The translations under genes and the position numbers were made by a program. Below are positions 49,356 to 57,713 of a DNA stretch of 64,000 nt, piece by piece (within the stretch, counting starts at the first letter, position 1; every line of letters begins with the position of its first letter). The DNA comes from JAAUUE01 sp943370025 (GTDB lineage Bacteria > Cyanobacteriota > Cyanobacteriia > Cyanobacteriales > JAAUUE01). A model generated the notes under the pieces. It saw only the letters and a program-made list of their open reading frames with translations, did not search any database and was not told the origin of the DNA. The DNA is taken from NCBI GenBank assembly GCA_943370025.1, contig CALRPI020000017.1, positions 1 through 64,000 on the forward strand, read 5' to 3'.

Positions 49356-50162
49356 TTAACTTCGAGTTTCCCCTGGCAAGACAATTGCCTTAGAACGAGA
49401 GAGTATCGACCTATCTTCAGTTTCGATTGGTGAGGTAAAAGGTCCAATCTTTTGTTCTAAGAATAAGAACCACTTTCTACCTAAATTATCGATGAAGTGT
49501 ACAAGTTGATCGCTCGCACGATCACTATAGGATGGGTTCCAAATCAGTTTAGGCTCGTCTGATCCAGATATTTCCACATAGCGATTTATTGTCATATATA
49601 AAAAGCAGTCGATTGAGGAGTATGAATGGATAAGCGCATCACAAGCCAGCGCATGAACCAAATCTGGCGCTATGCTAGTAAAACCATCATTAACAAAAAT
49701 TAGTGTTCCATGGGGCTTATTAAGCTTAAAGAATTCTTTTGTCTCTCGAATTTGACGATTTGCCGTCTTCAATATCCGAAGAATAGCTGGTCTTGCTAAG
49801 CGGACAAATTCTATTTGGAACCACATCGGATATCTACCATCTCCTCCCAAAAGTGACGGTCTCCATTCTGGTTCCTCTTTCACCAAGCGTTTAAATAATT
49901 TTTCTAGTCCGCTATTTGCAGCTTCAGTCTGAAGGAACTCTGTCTTGATTTCTTTTAACTCTAATACCGTACTCACTTCTTCAAATAAATAGTCAGCGTT
50001 ATTAAAGTCAGGAGATTTTGAAAGAATATCCGCAATGCGCTTGCCCCCAACAGTAGTGACAAATTCAGTCCATGTCTCTTCAACGAGTAACTTATCATGC
50101 GAACCTACATCCCAAAAACCTGGTATCTCAGCCATATCCATCCCCATAGAAGTAAAATTCAC
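49356..50162 (-). CDS. Uncharacterised protein with PD-(D/E)XK-like nuclease motif
   Basis: A 268-residue protein I cannot name. NNADYLFEEVSTVLELKEIK (about 54-73) gives Asp57, Glu68-Leu-Lys70, the pattern of PD-(D/E)XK nucleases. A later helix and strand, TANRQIRETKEFFKLN then GTLIFVNDGFTSIAPD (about 133-167), fit the rest of such a fold. No membrane segment or signal is seen. The start could be M7 or M10. The upstream 44-bp box with TATAAT is shared with vapBC, and the phosphatase gene follows. Nuclease identity is an inference from the motif only. Confidence 0.7.
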   Translation of the reverse strand: MNFTSMGMDMAEIPGFWDVGSHDKLLVEETWTEFVTTVGGKRIADILSKSPDFNNADYLFEEVSTVLELKEIKTEFLQTEAANSGLEKLFKRLVKEEPEWRPSLLGGDGRYPMWFQIEFVRLARPAILRILKTANRQIRETKEFFKLNKPHGTLIFVNDGFTSIAPDLVHALACDALIHSYSSIDCFLYMTINRYVEISGSDEPKLIWNPSYSDRASDQLVHFIDNLGRKWFLFLEQKIGPFTSPIETEDRSILSRSKAIVLPGETRS

Positions 50163-50275
50163 TACACATTGTTCAAGCTTCCAAACTATGTACTAGACAG
50201 AATTTCTCTGCCTAATCTGAGTGTAAATTATTCGGGCTTAATATTATATTTTTTTCTACATAATCTATACAAGAC

Positions 50276-50319
50276 ATTATACGAAAAAGTTCGGACTAAT
50301 GTCTCATTTTTGGTTGATT
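50276..50319 (-). promoter_or_regulatory. 44-bp promoter-like box upstream of the PD-(D/E)XK-like gene
   Basis: Second copy of the box at 48605-48648, in the same orientation, ending TTCGTATAAT on the minus strand, 114 bp upstream of the gene start at 50162. The two boxes bracket a 1.67-kb segment. Confidence 0.55.
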
Positions 50320-50448
50320 TGACTAATTGTTTTTGACTAATTACCTATTTGGTGTGTTAGCCCGATAACCTTAGGTATTATTTAACTCGAATTCATGTTT
50401 ATTTAGGAGTTTTTTGTCCCTATCTGAAGTACTCAAAATGTCTTTTTT

Positions 50449-51900
50449 CTAATCACTATTCCTTTGCATTCGCTGATCGTGTAACTTCAGGAGAATTTCT
50501 GCATGAACTTCTTTGGTGATGGGATAGAAATAGGCGAGGATGACTCCACCGATCAGTGCCACCGTGGGCAGAGGTCCGATCGCAATCCGAATCGCTAACA
50601 AAGCAGAAGCTGGCTGCACGGGGGTAGGTTGCCCCGAAACTTTCTCCACAAAACCCGACCACTGGAGAGCCTGCCCCACCAAAAATAGCCCCAGAGCTAA
50701 ACCCACTTTTTGCAACAACACCATAAATCCATAGAAAATTCCCTCTCGCCGTTTGCCCGTTTGGAGTTCATCTAGCTCAATCACATCCGGCATCATCGAC
50801 CAAGGAATCAGATAAGCCACCGATACCCCAAACCCAGCAATCACCGCCAAGAAATACATCCACCCCAACTGCCCCGGCTGAATAAAAAATAAACCCGCTT
50901 GAGCAATAATCCACAACCCCATGCCCATGTAGTAGACAGCTTTCTTGCCGACCTTTTCACTAATTCGGCTCCAGACAAACAACATTCCTAAGGCTGTACC
51001 TTGGACTGCCAGAGCCACCAGGGGAGATTCTGCCTCTTTTCTGCCCATCCAGTTGACCACAAAGTAGGGAATAATCGAAGCCGTCACCTGCACTCCTAGC
51101 CAAGAACAGAGGTAAATCCCAATCACGTAGAGAAATGGCTTGTTACTAAAAACAATTTTTAGTTGTTCGGGAATGGGGGTAATTTCCTCTATTTCTGTTG
51201 CTTGCCGCCGTGCCTCGGTAATTGTCACCCGGTCTTTGGTTCCCCAAATGCACCAGTAGAGGGGTAGAACAGAGAAAACCGTGCAAACTCCAGCTAAAAC
51301 TAGGTATTGGTTTGCGGAATTGGTCTTGACGAGGGAGAAAATTCCTAGGGCTAAGAGCAGGGAGAAGATACTGCCGCCGATCGAGAAGGCAAACCGAAAA
51401 CTATTTAAGCTAGTGCGTTCGTTGTAATCTTGGGTCAGTTCTGGAGTCAGCGCAGTGTAGGGCAAATTGACGATCGTATAGAAAGATTGAGAGATAATCG
51501 CAATGATTACGTAATACCAAAATAGTCCCCACTGGTTGGTGGCTGGGTCATCGCTAAATTTAGGAATGATCCACTGTAAAAAGAAAAATACTCCAAAGGG
51601 AATTGCCCCCCAAAACATCCACGGATGCCGTCTGCCCCATTTCGATTTGGTGCGATCGCTCAACACCCCAACTAAGGGATCATTAACCGCATCCCATACT
51701 TTGCCAATTAATAAAATTACGCTAGCTAAACCCACATTTAGCCCAACTACATTAGTAAAAAAAAACATTAAGTAAAATACTAAAATATTGGCAGTAATTG
51801 CGGGTCCCAAATCCCCTGCACCATAAGCTAATTTAGTCCCAAAGCTAAGTTTTTCTGATGCTGCTGTTGACTCTTTTTCTAGTTCTGGACTATCTGTCAT
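50449..51900 (-). CDS. GPH family (MelB-like) sugar:cation symporter
   Basis: A 483-residue major-facilitator protein with twelve helices. The family signature is in the first loop (VWDAVNDPLVGVLSDRTKSK, WGRRHPWMFWGAIPFG) and the second (YTALTPELTQDYNERTSLNS, RFAFSIGGSIF). GPH symporters import glycosides, pentosides or hexuronides with H+ or Na+. The substrate cannot be read. A hydrophilic N-terminal stretch (MTDSPELEKESTAASEKLSF) precedes helix 1. Lone gene, divergent from the phosphoribosyltransferase. Confidence 0.93.
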   Translation of the reverse strand: MTDSPELEKESTAASEKLSFGTKLAYGAGDLGPAITANILVFYLMFFFTNVVGLNVGLASVILLIGKVWDAVNDPLVGVLSDRTKSKWGRRHPWMFWGAIPFGVFFFLQWIIPKFSDDPATNQWGLFWYYVIIAIISQSFYTIVNLPYTALTPELTQDYNERTSLNSFRFAFSIGGSIFSLLLALGIFSLVKTNSANQYLVLAGVCTVFSVLPLYWCIWGTKDRVTITEARRQATEIEEITPIPEQLKIVFSNKPFLYVIGIYLCSWLGVQVTASIIPYFVVNWMGRKEAESPLVALAVQGTALGMLFVWSRISEKVGKKAVYYMGMGLWIIAQAGLFFIQPGQLGWMYFLAVIAGFGVSVAYLIPWSMMPDVIELDELQTGKRREGIFYGFMVLLQKVGLALGLFLVGQALQWSGFVEKVSGQPTPVQPASALLAIRIAIGPLPTVALIGGVILAYFYPITKEVHAEILLKLHDQRMQRNSD

Positions 51901-51923
51901 TTTCTTAATAATTTGTTATACAA

Positions 51924-51980
51924 TATAGCGATCCTAAATGGTTTCCCTCGCCGAAGGCGAGGGAAACCATTTATTAGAAG
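51924..51980 (+). repeat. Element E, copy 4 (right end missing)
   Basis: TATAGCGATCCTAAATGG is the E left end; a perfect hairpin GGTTTCCCTCGCC/GGCGAGGGAAACC follows, then CATTTATTAG without the usual right end. The hairpin core differs from those of E copies 1-3. Confidence 0.65.
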
Positions 51981-52033
51981 TAATATGACTTCTTTGTTTC
52001 TAAATTCATTGTGCGCTTATCTGCCCTCATTTT

Positions 52034-52552
52034 ATGCCAGAAATTTTTGTCTCATGGTCTGAGTATCATCAACTGATTGAAAAGTTAGCCGTGCAGGTGC
52101 ATCACTCCGGCTGGGAATTTGACCAGATCATTTGTCTCTCCCGTGGGGGGTTGAGAATTGGGGATGTGTTCTCTCGTCTGTATCGCAAGCCCTTGGGGGT
52201 TTTGGCGGCTTCTTCCTACGGTGGGGATGGCGATCGCGTCCGGGGCAAACTCACCTTTGCTCGCCACGTCACCACCACGGCAGCTCAGATGGGCAGTCAT
52301 ATTTTGTTGGTCGATGACCTCCTCGATTCAGGAGTCACCCTCAAGGAAACCGTCCCTTGGCTAAAGGAAAATTACTCAGAACAAATTGTCGAGATTCGCA
52401 CCGCAGTCCTCTGGCACAAGTCTCATTCTGTGGTCACTCCAGATTATTGTGTGGAGTTTCTAGTAGATAATCCTTGGGTACATCAACCCTTCGAGCGCTA
52501 CGAACTCATGACGATCGAAGATTTAGCTGCTAGTTATCAGCCTCTCCAGTAG
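52034..52552 (+). CDS. Phosphoribosyltransferase family protein
   Basis: A 172-residue type I phosphoribosyltransferase. The PRPP loop is ILLVDDLLDSGVTLKETV (about 94-111), and CLSRGGLRIGDVFSRLY (about 35-51) is the first binding loop. The hood region WVHQPFERYELMTIEDLA ends the protein. Relatives include xanthine/hypoxanthine-guanine PRTs and archaeal GfcR-like regulators; base specificity cannot be told. Lone gene, divergent from the MFS gene. Confidence 0.9.
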   Translation: MPEIFVSWSEYHQLIEKLAVQVHHSGWEFDQIICLSRGGLRIGDVFSRLYRKPLGVLAASSYGGDGDRVRGKLTFARHVTTTAAQMGSHILLVDDLLDSGVTLKETVPWLKENYSEQIVEIRTAVLWHKSHSVVTPDYCVEFLVDNPWVHQPFERYELMTIEDLAASYQPLQ

Positions 52553-52570
52553 GGTGGCGGTTAGAGTGGC

Positions 52571-52615
52571 GTTTGAAACCGCAACTACAAGAACAAAGTC
52601 CGCCGTCGCGGACTA
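52571..52615 (-). repeat. Repeat K, copy 2
   Basis: A reverse copy of K (18907-18952): on the minus strand GTCCGCGAC, GGCGGACTTTG, TGTAGTTGCGGTTTCAAAC. It lies between convergent 3' ends and may serve as a weak hairpin. Confidence 0.7.
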
Positions 52616-52649
52616 AGATAATACCAACTTTAATCGCAATTGTTATGCC

Positions 52650-53234
52650 TCAAACATAGTGGCTGCGACGGATCTTGGTTACTTGATCGGCGATATCTAA
52701 AATTGCTTGGGGCATGGCGGCTCCAGTGAAAATGATATCGATGCTATTGGGGCGATCGCGCAGAAAACCCAACACCTCAGCTTCCGGGATAAATTCTAGC
52801 TTCATGGCTAGGCTCAACTCATCCAGAATCACTAAGGAATAGCCCCCTTGCAGGGCGAGTTGTTGGGTGTGCTGCCATAGTTCTTGGATGGCACTAATCT
52901 CTTGGGCTTCGGCATTAGTTTGGGTAATTTGTTCTAGGTTGCGTTGCAGGTCGCACCGGAGCCAATCAAGGTTTTCCCCTAGGGTGGTGGGGTGTTGACA
53001 GCCTTGATTGATACCGCCCTTGAGGAACTGGACTACCAGCACCTTGGTTCCCTGCTGGGCAATACACAAGGCTTGGGCAAGGACATTGGTGAAAAATTTC
53101 CGCTCAGGCTGAGGGTCTTGGACAGAACTGCTGTTGGTGAAAACTTGCACCATCCCGGCGATCGATGAGGCTGGGTAATGGGCTGAGGTGTTTTCACTCG
53201 TATTGTTACTGGGAGTTTCGAGTTGGACGATCAT
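52650..53234 (-). CDS. CobO/BtuR-like P-loop family protein without Walker A
   Basis: A 194-residue protein from ATG 53232-53234; a longer frame to 53360 begins with low-complexity proline-rich sequence and is less likely. It fits the cob(I)yrinic acid a,c-diamide adenosyltransferase (CobO/BtuR) fold: KFFTNVLAQALCIAQQGTKV, LVVQFLKGGINQG, YSLVILDELSLAMKLEFIPE (Walker B region) and IDIIFTGAAMPQAILDIADQ near the end. The ATP-binding GNGKGKT-type loop of CobO is absent; its place holds VFTNSSSVQDP. It is therefore probably a cyanobacterial variant with altered or no transferase activity. Confidence 0.75.
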   Translation of the reverse strand: MIVQLETPSNNTSENTSAHYPASSIAGMVQVFTNSSSVQDPQPERKFFTNVLAQALCIAQQGTKVLVVQFLKGGINQGCQHPTTLGENLDWLRCDLQRNLEQITQTNAEAQEISAIQELWQHTQQLALQGGYSLVILDELSLAMKLEFIPEAEVLGFLRDRPNSIDIIFTGAAMPQAILDIADQVTKIRRSHYV

Positions 53235-53428
53235 AGTTGGGGAAGGGAGGAGGTAAAGGGAGGTAAGGGAAGGTACAGGAGTTAAAGAAGGTTGGGGAGG
53301 ATTTAGTGTAGGTAATTGATTTATTCCCTTATAGAACACTAAATATAGGTTGACCGTCAATACAAAGAGTTAGGAAATTCTGCTAGTTACCCCTTGATTT
53401 TTCTATGGAACATGACTGACGTATTTGC

Positions 53429-53463
53429 AAGATTTAGCGGGCGCTGTGCGCCCGCTAAATCTT
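53429..53463. terminator. Perfect 16-bp hairpin terminator
   Basis: AAGATTTAGCGGGCGC and its exact complement around a TGT loop, 5 bp from the prolyl oligopeptidase stop at 53468. The arm on the minus transcript ends in TT only, so termination may be weak. Confidence 0.65.
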
Positions 53464-53467
53464 TTAT

Positions 53468-55516
53468 TTATTTCTCGATCGCTAAAACCTTGGTCAAAAA
53501 ACCCCACTCATCGGCAATTTCGGCAATCATCTTACTAATGGGCTTTCCGGCTCCATGACCAGCTTTGGTTTCGATCCTGATCAGCACGGGATTCTCTCCC
53601 TGGTGAGCAGCTTGGAGGGCGGCGGCGAACTTGAAGCTATGGCTGGGGACAACGCGATCGTCATGGTCGGCAGTGGTAATCATCGTTGCCGGATAGGATG
53701 TGCCAGGTTTTAGATTATGCAAAGGCGAATAGGCATAGATCGCCGCAAACTCTTCAGTATCTTCGGGAGAGCCGTATTCTGAACACCATGCCCAGCCGAT
53801 CGTGAATTTATGGAACCGGAGCATATCCATCACCCCCACGGCAGGTAAGGTAGCAGCAAATAGATCTGGGCGCTGGGTCATGCAAGCCCCCACCAATAAG
53901 CCCCCATTACTGGCACCGCTAATGGCAAGTTTTTGACCAGAAGTATATTGATGACTAATCAGCCACTCGGCAGCAGCAATAAAATCATCAAAGACATTTT
54001 GCTTATTTAACTTCATCCCCGCTTCATGCCACTCTTCCCCGTACTCGCCACCACCCCGGAGATTAGCGATCGCGTACACTCCCCCCATCTCCATCCACAC
54101 CAAATTACTTACTGAAAAGTAGGGGCTGAGGGATACATTAAATCCGCCATAGGCATAGAGCAAAGTGGGATTATTCCCATCTAGAACCAAGCCTTTTTTA
54201 TGAGTAATAAACATCGGAATTTTAGTTCCATCTTTGCTGGGATAAAATACCTGTTTAATTTCGTATAGTTCTGGCTGAAAATCTACTTGGGAACGGCGAT
54301 AAAGCGTACTAGTTCCTGTCAGCATATCGTAGTGATAGATAGTATTCGGGGTGGTGAAACTAGTAAAGGTATAAAAAGTTTCCGTGTCCTGTTGTTTGCC
54401 GCCAAATCCCCCGGCAGAACCAATGCTGGGCAGATCAACTTCCCGAATTAAGCTGCCATCAAGGTTAAATATCTTAATCACGGTGTGGGCATCTTGGAGA
54501 TAGTTGACCACAAATTGATTATTTAAGATGCCTACAGATTCTAGGGTTTCTGCTGTCTCGGGAATAATTTCTGACCAACTTTCTGGCTGGGTGATATCAA
54601 TAGCCACAACCCTACCCCTAGGAGTATCGAGGTCTGTGGTAAACCAAAATCTTGAACCTTGGTTACCAATAAAGTTATAACTAGCATCAAAGTCCTTAAC
54701 TAATTCCACTACAGGACTACCAACTTTGGTTAAGTCTTGGTAGAAAACTAAATTCTTAGAATCCGTCCCTTTCCAAACACTAATGATCAGATAATTACCA
54801 TCTTCGGTGACTCCCGCCGAGAAACCCCATTCCTTTTGGTCTGGTCGATCGTACACCAGCCGGTCTTGACTTTGAGGTGTGCCGACTTGGTGATAATAAA
54901 GCTTTTGGTAGTAGTTCACCTCCGCAAGAGCATCACCTTGGGGGGCATCATAGCAACTGTAGTAAAAACCTAAGCTATCCTTTGTCCAAGAGGCTCCCGA
55001 AAATTTCACCCATTGGAGGCGATCGGGCAGATCCACCCCAGATTCAATATCCCGCACTTTCCACTCCACCCAATCAGACCCAGCTTGGGAAAGTCCATAA
55101 GCCATCAGTCTGCCGTCGTCACTAATGGAAATTCCGCCTAGGGCGATCGTGCCATCCTCTGAAAGTTTGTTGGGATCCAGCAAGACCTTAGGATCATCCT
55201 GTAGGGATTTTAGGGTGTAGAGAATGCTCTGGTTTTGTAAGCCATCATTTTTGAAATAGAAATAGCGATTGCCCTCCCGGAAAGGGGCACTATAGCGTTC
55301 ATAGTTCCATAGTTGCGTCAGGCGTTCTTTGATTTTCTCTCGGTGAGGAATTTGGTCTAGATAGCGGTTGGTAATTTGATTTTGGGCTTCAATCCACTCA
55401 GTAGTTTCTGGGGAGTCTAGTTCCTCTAGCCAACGGTAAGGGTCTGAGACAATCGTCCCATGATAATCATCAACTTGATCTACTTGTCGAGTTTGGGGAT
55501 AGGTGGGAGATGACAT
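53468..55516 (-). CDS. Prolyl oligopeptidase (S9A)
   Basis: A 682-residue cytoplasmic serine peptidase cutting after proline in short peptides. The N-terminal seven-bladed propeller covers about 70-415. The catalytic domain has Ser536 in ISGASNGGLLVGA, Asp619 in TTADHDDRVVP and His654 in KAGHGAGKP. YGGFNVSLSPYFSV and LRGGGEYGEEWHEAG are the conserved oxyanion/loop regions. The start ATG is preceded by TCCATG-type sequence with weak ribosome site. Lone gene, 28 bp from rsmI on the same strand. Confidence 0.96.
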   Translation of the reverse strand: MSSPTYPQTRQVDQVDDYHGTIVSDPYRWLEELDSPETTEWIEAQNQITNRYLDQIPHREKIKERLTQLWNYERYSAPFREGNRYFYFKNDGLQNQSILYTLKSLQDDPKVLLDPNKLSEDGTIALGGISISDDGRLMAYGLSQAGSDWVEWKVRDIESGVDLPDRLQWVKFSGASWTKDSLGFYYSCYDAPQGDALAEVNYYQKLYYHQVGTPQSQDRLVYDRPDQKEWGFSAGVTEDGNYLIISVWKGTDSKNLVFYQDLTKVGSPVVELVKDFDASYNFIGNQGSRFWFTTDLDTPRGRVVAIDITQPESWSEIIPETAETLESVGILNNQFVVNYLQDAHTVIKIFNLDGSLIREVDLPSIGSAGGFGGKQQDTETFYTFTSFTTPNTIYHYDMLTGTSTLYRRSQVDFQPELYEIKQVFYPSKDGTKIPMFITHKKGLVLDGNNPTLLYAYGGFNVSLSPYFSVSNLVWMEMGGVYAIANLRGGGEYGEEWHEAGMKLNKQNVFDDFIAAAEWLISHQYTSGQKLAISGASNGGLLVGACMTQRPDLFAATLPAVGVMDMLRFHKFTIGWAWCSEYGSPEDTEEFAAIYAYSPLHNLKPGTSYPATMITTADHDDRVVPSHSFKFAAALQAAHQGENPVLIRIETKAGHGAGKPISKMIAEIADEWGFLTKVLAIEK

Positions 55517-55544
55517 GGATAAAAATAATTTGGGGTAAATAGGT

Positions 55545-56528
55545 TTATTCTGATTCTAAGTTAATTTTTAGATCAACCTCCAAATCAATCTCTAGAGCCA
55601 TTTGATATATTTGTTGCCGGGGCAGGGAGGTTAGTTTGGCGAGGTGGCGGCTGGCTTGCGATCGAGACATCCCTTTGATCAGCAAATCCCTCAATTCATC
55701 CCTAATTACTTGGGGAGATAGGTTCACTTCTGGGGATTGAAACCCGCCCAGAACAAGAGTATATTCGCCTTTGGGTTCCCTTGTCCGATAAACTTCTTGG
55801 GCTGTGGCTAGATTCCCCCGCCAAAATTCTTCGTGGAGCTTAGTTAATTCCCTAGCTAAAACTACAGGACGTTCGGCCCCTAGGATTTCCGCCAAGTCTT
55901 GCAAGGTTTGTCGGAGGCGGTGGGGAGATTCATAAATCACGATCGTCCGAGTTTCCCCTGCCAAGGCACTCAATCTAGTCGCCCGTTCCTGCCCTTTGAC
56001 GGGCAAAAATCCTTCAAAGACAAAGCGATCGGTAGGCAACCCCGCCGCGCTCAAAGCCGTCACCACTGCACTACAACCCGGAATCGGCACCACCGGAATC
56101 TGCACCTCAACACAAGCCACAATCAACTCATAGCCGGGGTCAGAAATTCCCGGCATCCCGGCATCGGTGACAAGGGCGATCGATTCCCCCTGCTGGAGTT
56201 TGGCGACCATTTCCCCCACCCGTTGCTGATGGTTATGTTCGTGGTAGCTAATTTGGGGGGTTTTTACCTGAAAATGCTGCAATAATCTCCCCGTGTGGCG
56301 GGTATCTTCGGCGGCAATGCGATCGACTGTCTGCAATATTTTCACCGCCCGAAATGTCATGTCATCAAGATTACCAATGGGTGTGGCAACCACGTAGAGG
56401 GTTCCTGCCTGGGCGCTTTGGTTAGATATTTGGGGAAATAATGAATGATCTGCCAAAACTGTGTTTGTTAAGACGGGGTAATTAGGATAGATGCCAAGAA
56501 GTATCCATGCCTCTAGTCTACCGCACAC
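55545..56528 (-). CDS. rsmI: 16S rRNA (cytidine-1402 2'-O)-methyltransferase
   Basis: RsmI methylates the ribose of C1402 in the ribosomal P site. The frame encodes 327 residues, but the conserved part starts at GTLYVVATPIGNLDDMTFRA (residue about 42); a TTG near residue 25 (ADHSLFPQ) may be the real start. Motifs: EDTRHTGRLLQHF, the SAM loop LVTDAGMPGISDPGYELI, and IPGCSAVVTALSAAGLPTDRF, then FEGFLP. The C-terminal domain with SRSQASRHLAKLT is complete. It lies upstream of the prolyl oligopeptidase gene with 28 bp between. Confidence 0.95.
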   Translation of the reverse strand: MCGRLEAWILLGIYPNYPVLTNTVLADHSLFPQISNQSAQAGTLYVVATPIGNLDDMTFRAVKILQTVDRIAAEDTRHTGRLLQHFQVKTPQISYHEHNHQQRVGEMVAKLQQGESIALVTDAGMPGISDPGYELIVACVEVQIPVVPIPGCSAVVTALSAAGLPTDRFVFEGFLPVKGQERATRLSALAGETRTIVIYESPHRLRQTLQDLAEILGAERPVVLARELTKLHEEFWRGNLATAQEVYRTREPKGEYTLVLGGFQSPEVNLSPQVIRDELRDLLIKGMSRSQASRHLAKLTSLPRQQIYQMALEIDLEVDLKINLESE

Positions 56529-56574
56529 CTAGAAAATCCCGTCTATTGGGTTGTATTCTCGATCTGAAACCATC

Positions 56575-56640
56575 AAGAGCGATCGCCTTCTCCACCCCAA
56601 TAAAAATCGCATCCCTACCCCACTAAAAGCGATCGCCTAC
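56575..56640. repeat. HIP1-bearing repeats before the DUF433/DUF5615 pair
   Basis: Two or three units of the form AAAGCGATCGC..C.CACCCCA lie here, related to those at 57329-57565 on the other side of the pair. HIP1 octamers at about 56579 and 56630 are part of the units. Confidence 0.6.
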
Positions 56641-56688
56641 TTCGTATTTTGGGATAAACTAAGGTAGAGGATAGTTTGAGGAAATTCT

Positions 56689-56991
56689 ATGACAGCAGTG
56701 ATTGCAGAGCATATTGAAATTACCCCGGGTGTTTGTGGTGGTAAACCACGTATTGCTGGACATCGGATTAGGGTTCAAGATGTTGTTGTTTGGCATGAAC
56801 AAATGGGCATGTCTGTGGATGAAATTGTGTCCCGGTATCCATCTATTACTTTAGCGGATGTATACGCAGCATTGGCTTATTATCACGATCATTTTGCGGA
56901 AATTCGTCAACAAATGCGAGAAAGCGAAGTTTTTGTACAGGAATTACAAGCAAAAATTCCTTCTAAGTTACAGCAGAAATTAAGAGGATAG
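56689..56991 (+). CDS. DUF433 antitoxin-like protein
   Basis: A 100-residue protein with the DUF433 core: ITPGVCGGKPRIAGHRIRVQ, then VWHEQMGMSVDEIVSRYPSI and TLADVYAALAYYHDHFAEI. It is a winged-helix-like fold regularly paired with DUF5615 PIN-like proteins. A helical tail (VFVQELQAKIPSKLQQKL) may bind the partner. The next gene starts 4 bp after its stop, so they form an operon. ATG follows a GAGGAAATTCT ribosome site. Confidence 0.9.
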   Translation: MTAVIAEHIEITPGVCGGKPRIAGHRIRVQDVVVWHEQMGMSVDEIVSRYPSITLADVYAALAYYHDHFAEIRQQMRESEVFVQELQAKIPSKLQQKLRG

Positions 56992-56995
56992 GGTC

Positions 56996-57328
56996 TTGGA
57001 CAAGATTCGATTTCACACTGATGAACAAGTTGATCGGGCGATCGCTGAAGCCCTAAGAAGGCGAAATATTGATATCACGACTACGCCGGAAGTAGGGCTG
57101 TTAGGTGCAACTGATGAAAAACAATTAGCTTTTGCTATTTCTCAAGAGCGAGTGATATTTACCCAAGATGATGATTTTCTGGTGTTGCATCAGCGAGGTT
57201 TAGATCATTATGGAATTGTTTATTGTCATCAAAATAGTCGTTCAATTGGTGAAATTGTGCGGGGTTTGATTCTAATTTGGGAGGCACTTGAACCATCAGA
57301 TATGCAGAATCATATAGAGTTTCTCTGA
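56996..57328 (+). CDS. DUF5615 PIN-like toxin
   Basis: A 110-residue protein of the DUF5615/Mut7-C-like PIN group. It begins at TTG 56996 (MDKIRFHTDEQVDRAIAEAL); no ATG is available near. The acidic residues are Asp9 and Glu10, then VGLLGATDEKQLAFA, VIFTQDDDFLVLH with the Asp triad and the C-terminal SIGEIVRGLILIWEAL. All expected acidic residues are present. Linked to the DUF433 gene by 4 bp. RNase activity is inferred from fold only. Confidence 0.88.
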   Translation: MDKIRFHTDEQVDRAIAEALRRRNIDITTTPEVGLLGATDEKQLAFAISQERVIFTQDDDFLVLHQRGLDHYGIVYCHQNSRSIGEIVRGLILIWEALEPSDMQNHIEFL

Positions 57329-57565
57329 AGAAAGCGATCGCTCAAAATTTAACCCAGAAAAAGCGATCGCATCCCCACCCCAAATAAAAAGCGTTCACGA
57401 AGTGTCTCTGCAAGAGAATCGCCCTCCCAAGAATAGCGATATTGCTCTGCAAGGCTAACGCCAACGCCCAAAACTCAACCTAGAAAAAGCGATCGTACTT
57501 TTGTTGAGAGTAGAAATAAAGAGCGATCAACCTTCTCCATCTCCACGGAGTGCGATCGCTCGTAA
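57329..57565. repeat. HIP1-rich repeat run after the DUF433/DUF5615 pair
   Basis: About five copies of AAAGCGATCGC-type units, some with CACCCCAAATAAAA behind them, within 237 bp (HIP1 or near-HIP1 at about 57336, 57365, 57489, 57550). A related cluster lies on the other side of the pair at 56575-56640. No gene is seen up to 57713. Confidence 0.65.
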
Positions 57566-57713
57566 TTCTCGTAATTAAGGACAAGTAGAATGAGCTAAAA
57601 TATTTCTCAAGGTGTTTATTCTGCTTGATGTGTCGGATATTTTGCTGATTTTTTTATGACGATCGACCTGTTCGGTCTGTAAAAGTACATAACTTCTTAG
57701 AGGATTGCATAAC

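Noticed and set aside
57329..57565. Possible origin of replication in the HIP1-rich stretch
   Set aside because: No DnaA-box cluster, no dnaA or dnaN nearby; HIP1 density is a general cyanobacterial trait.
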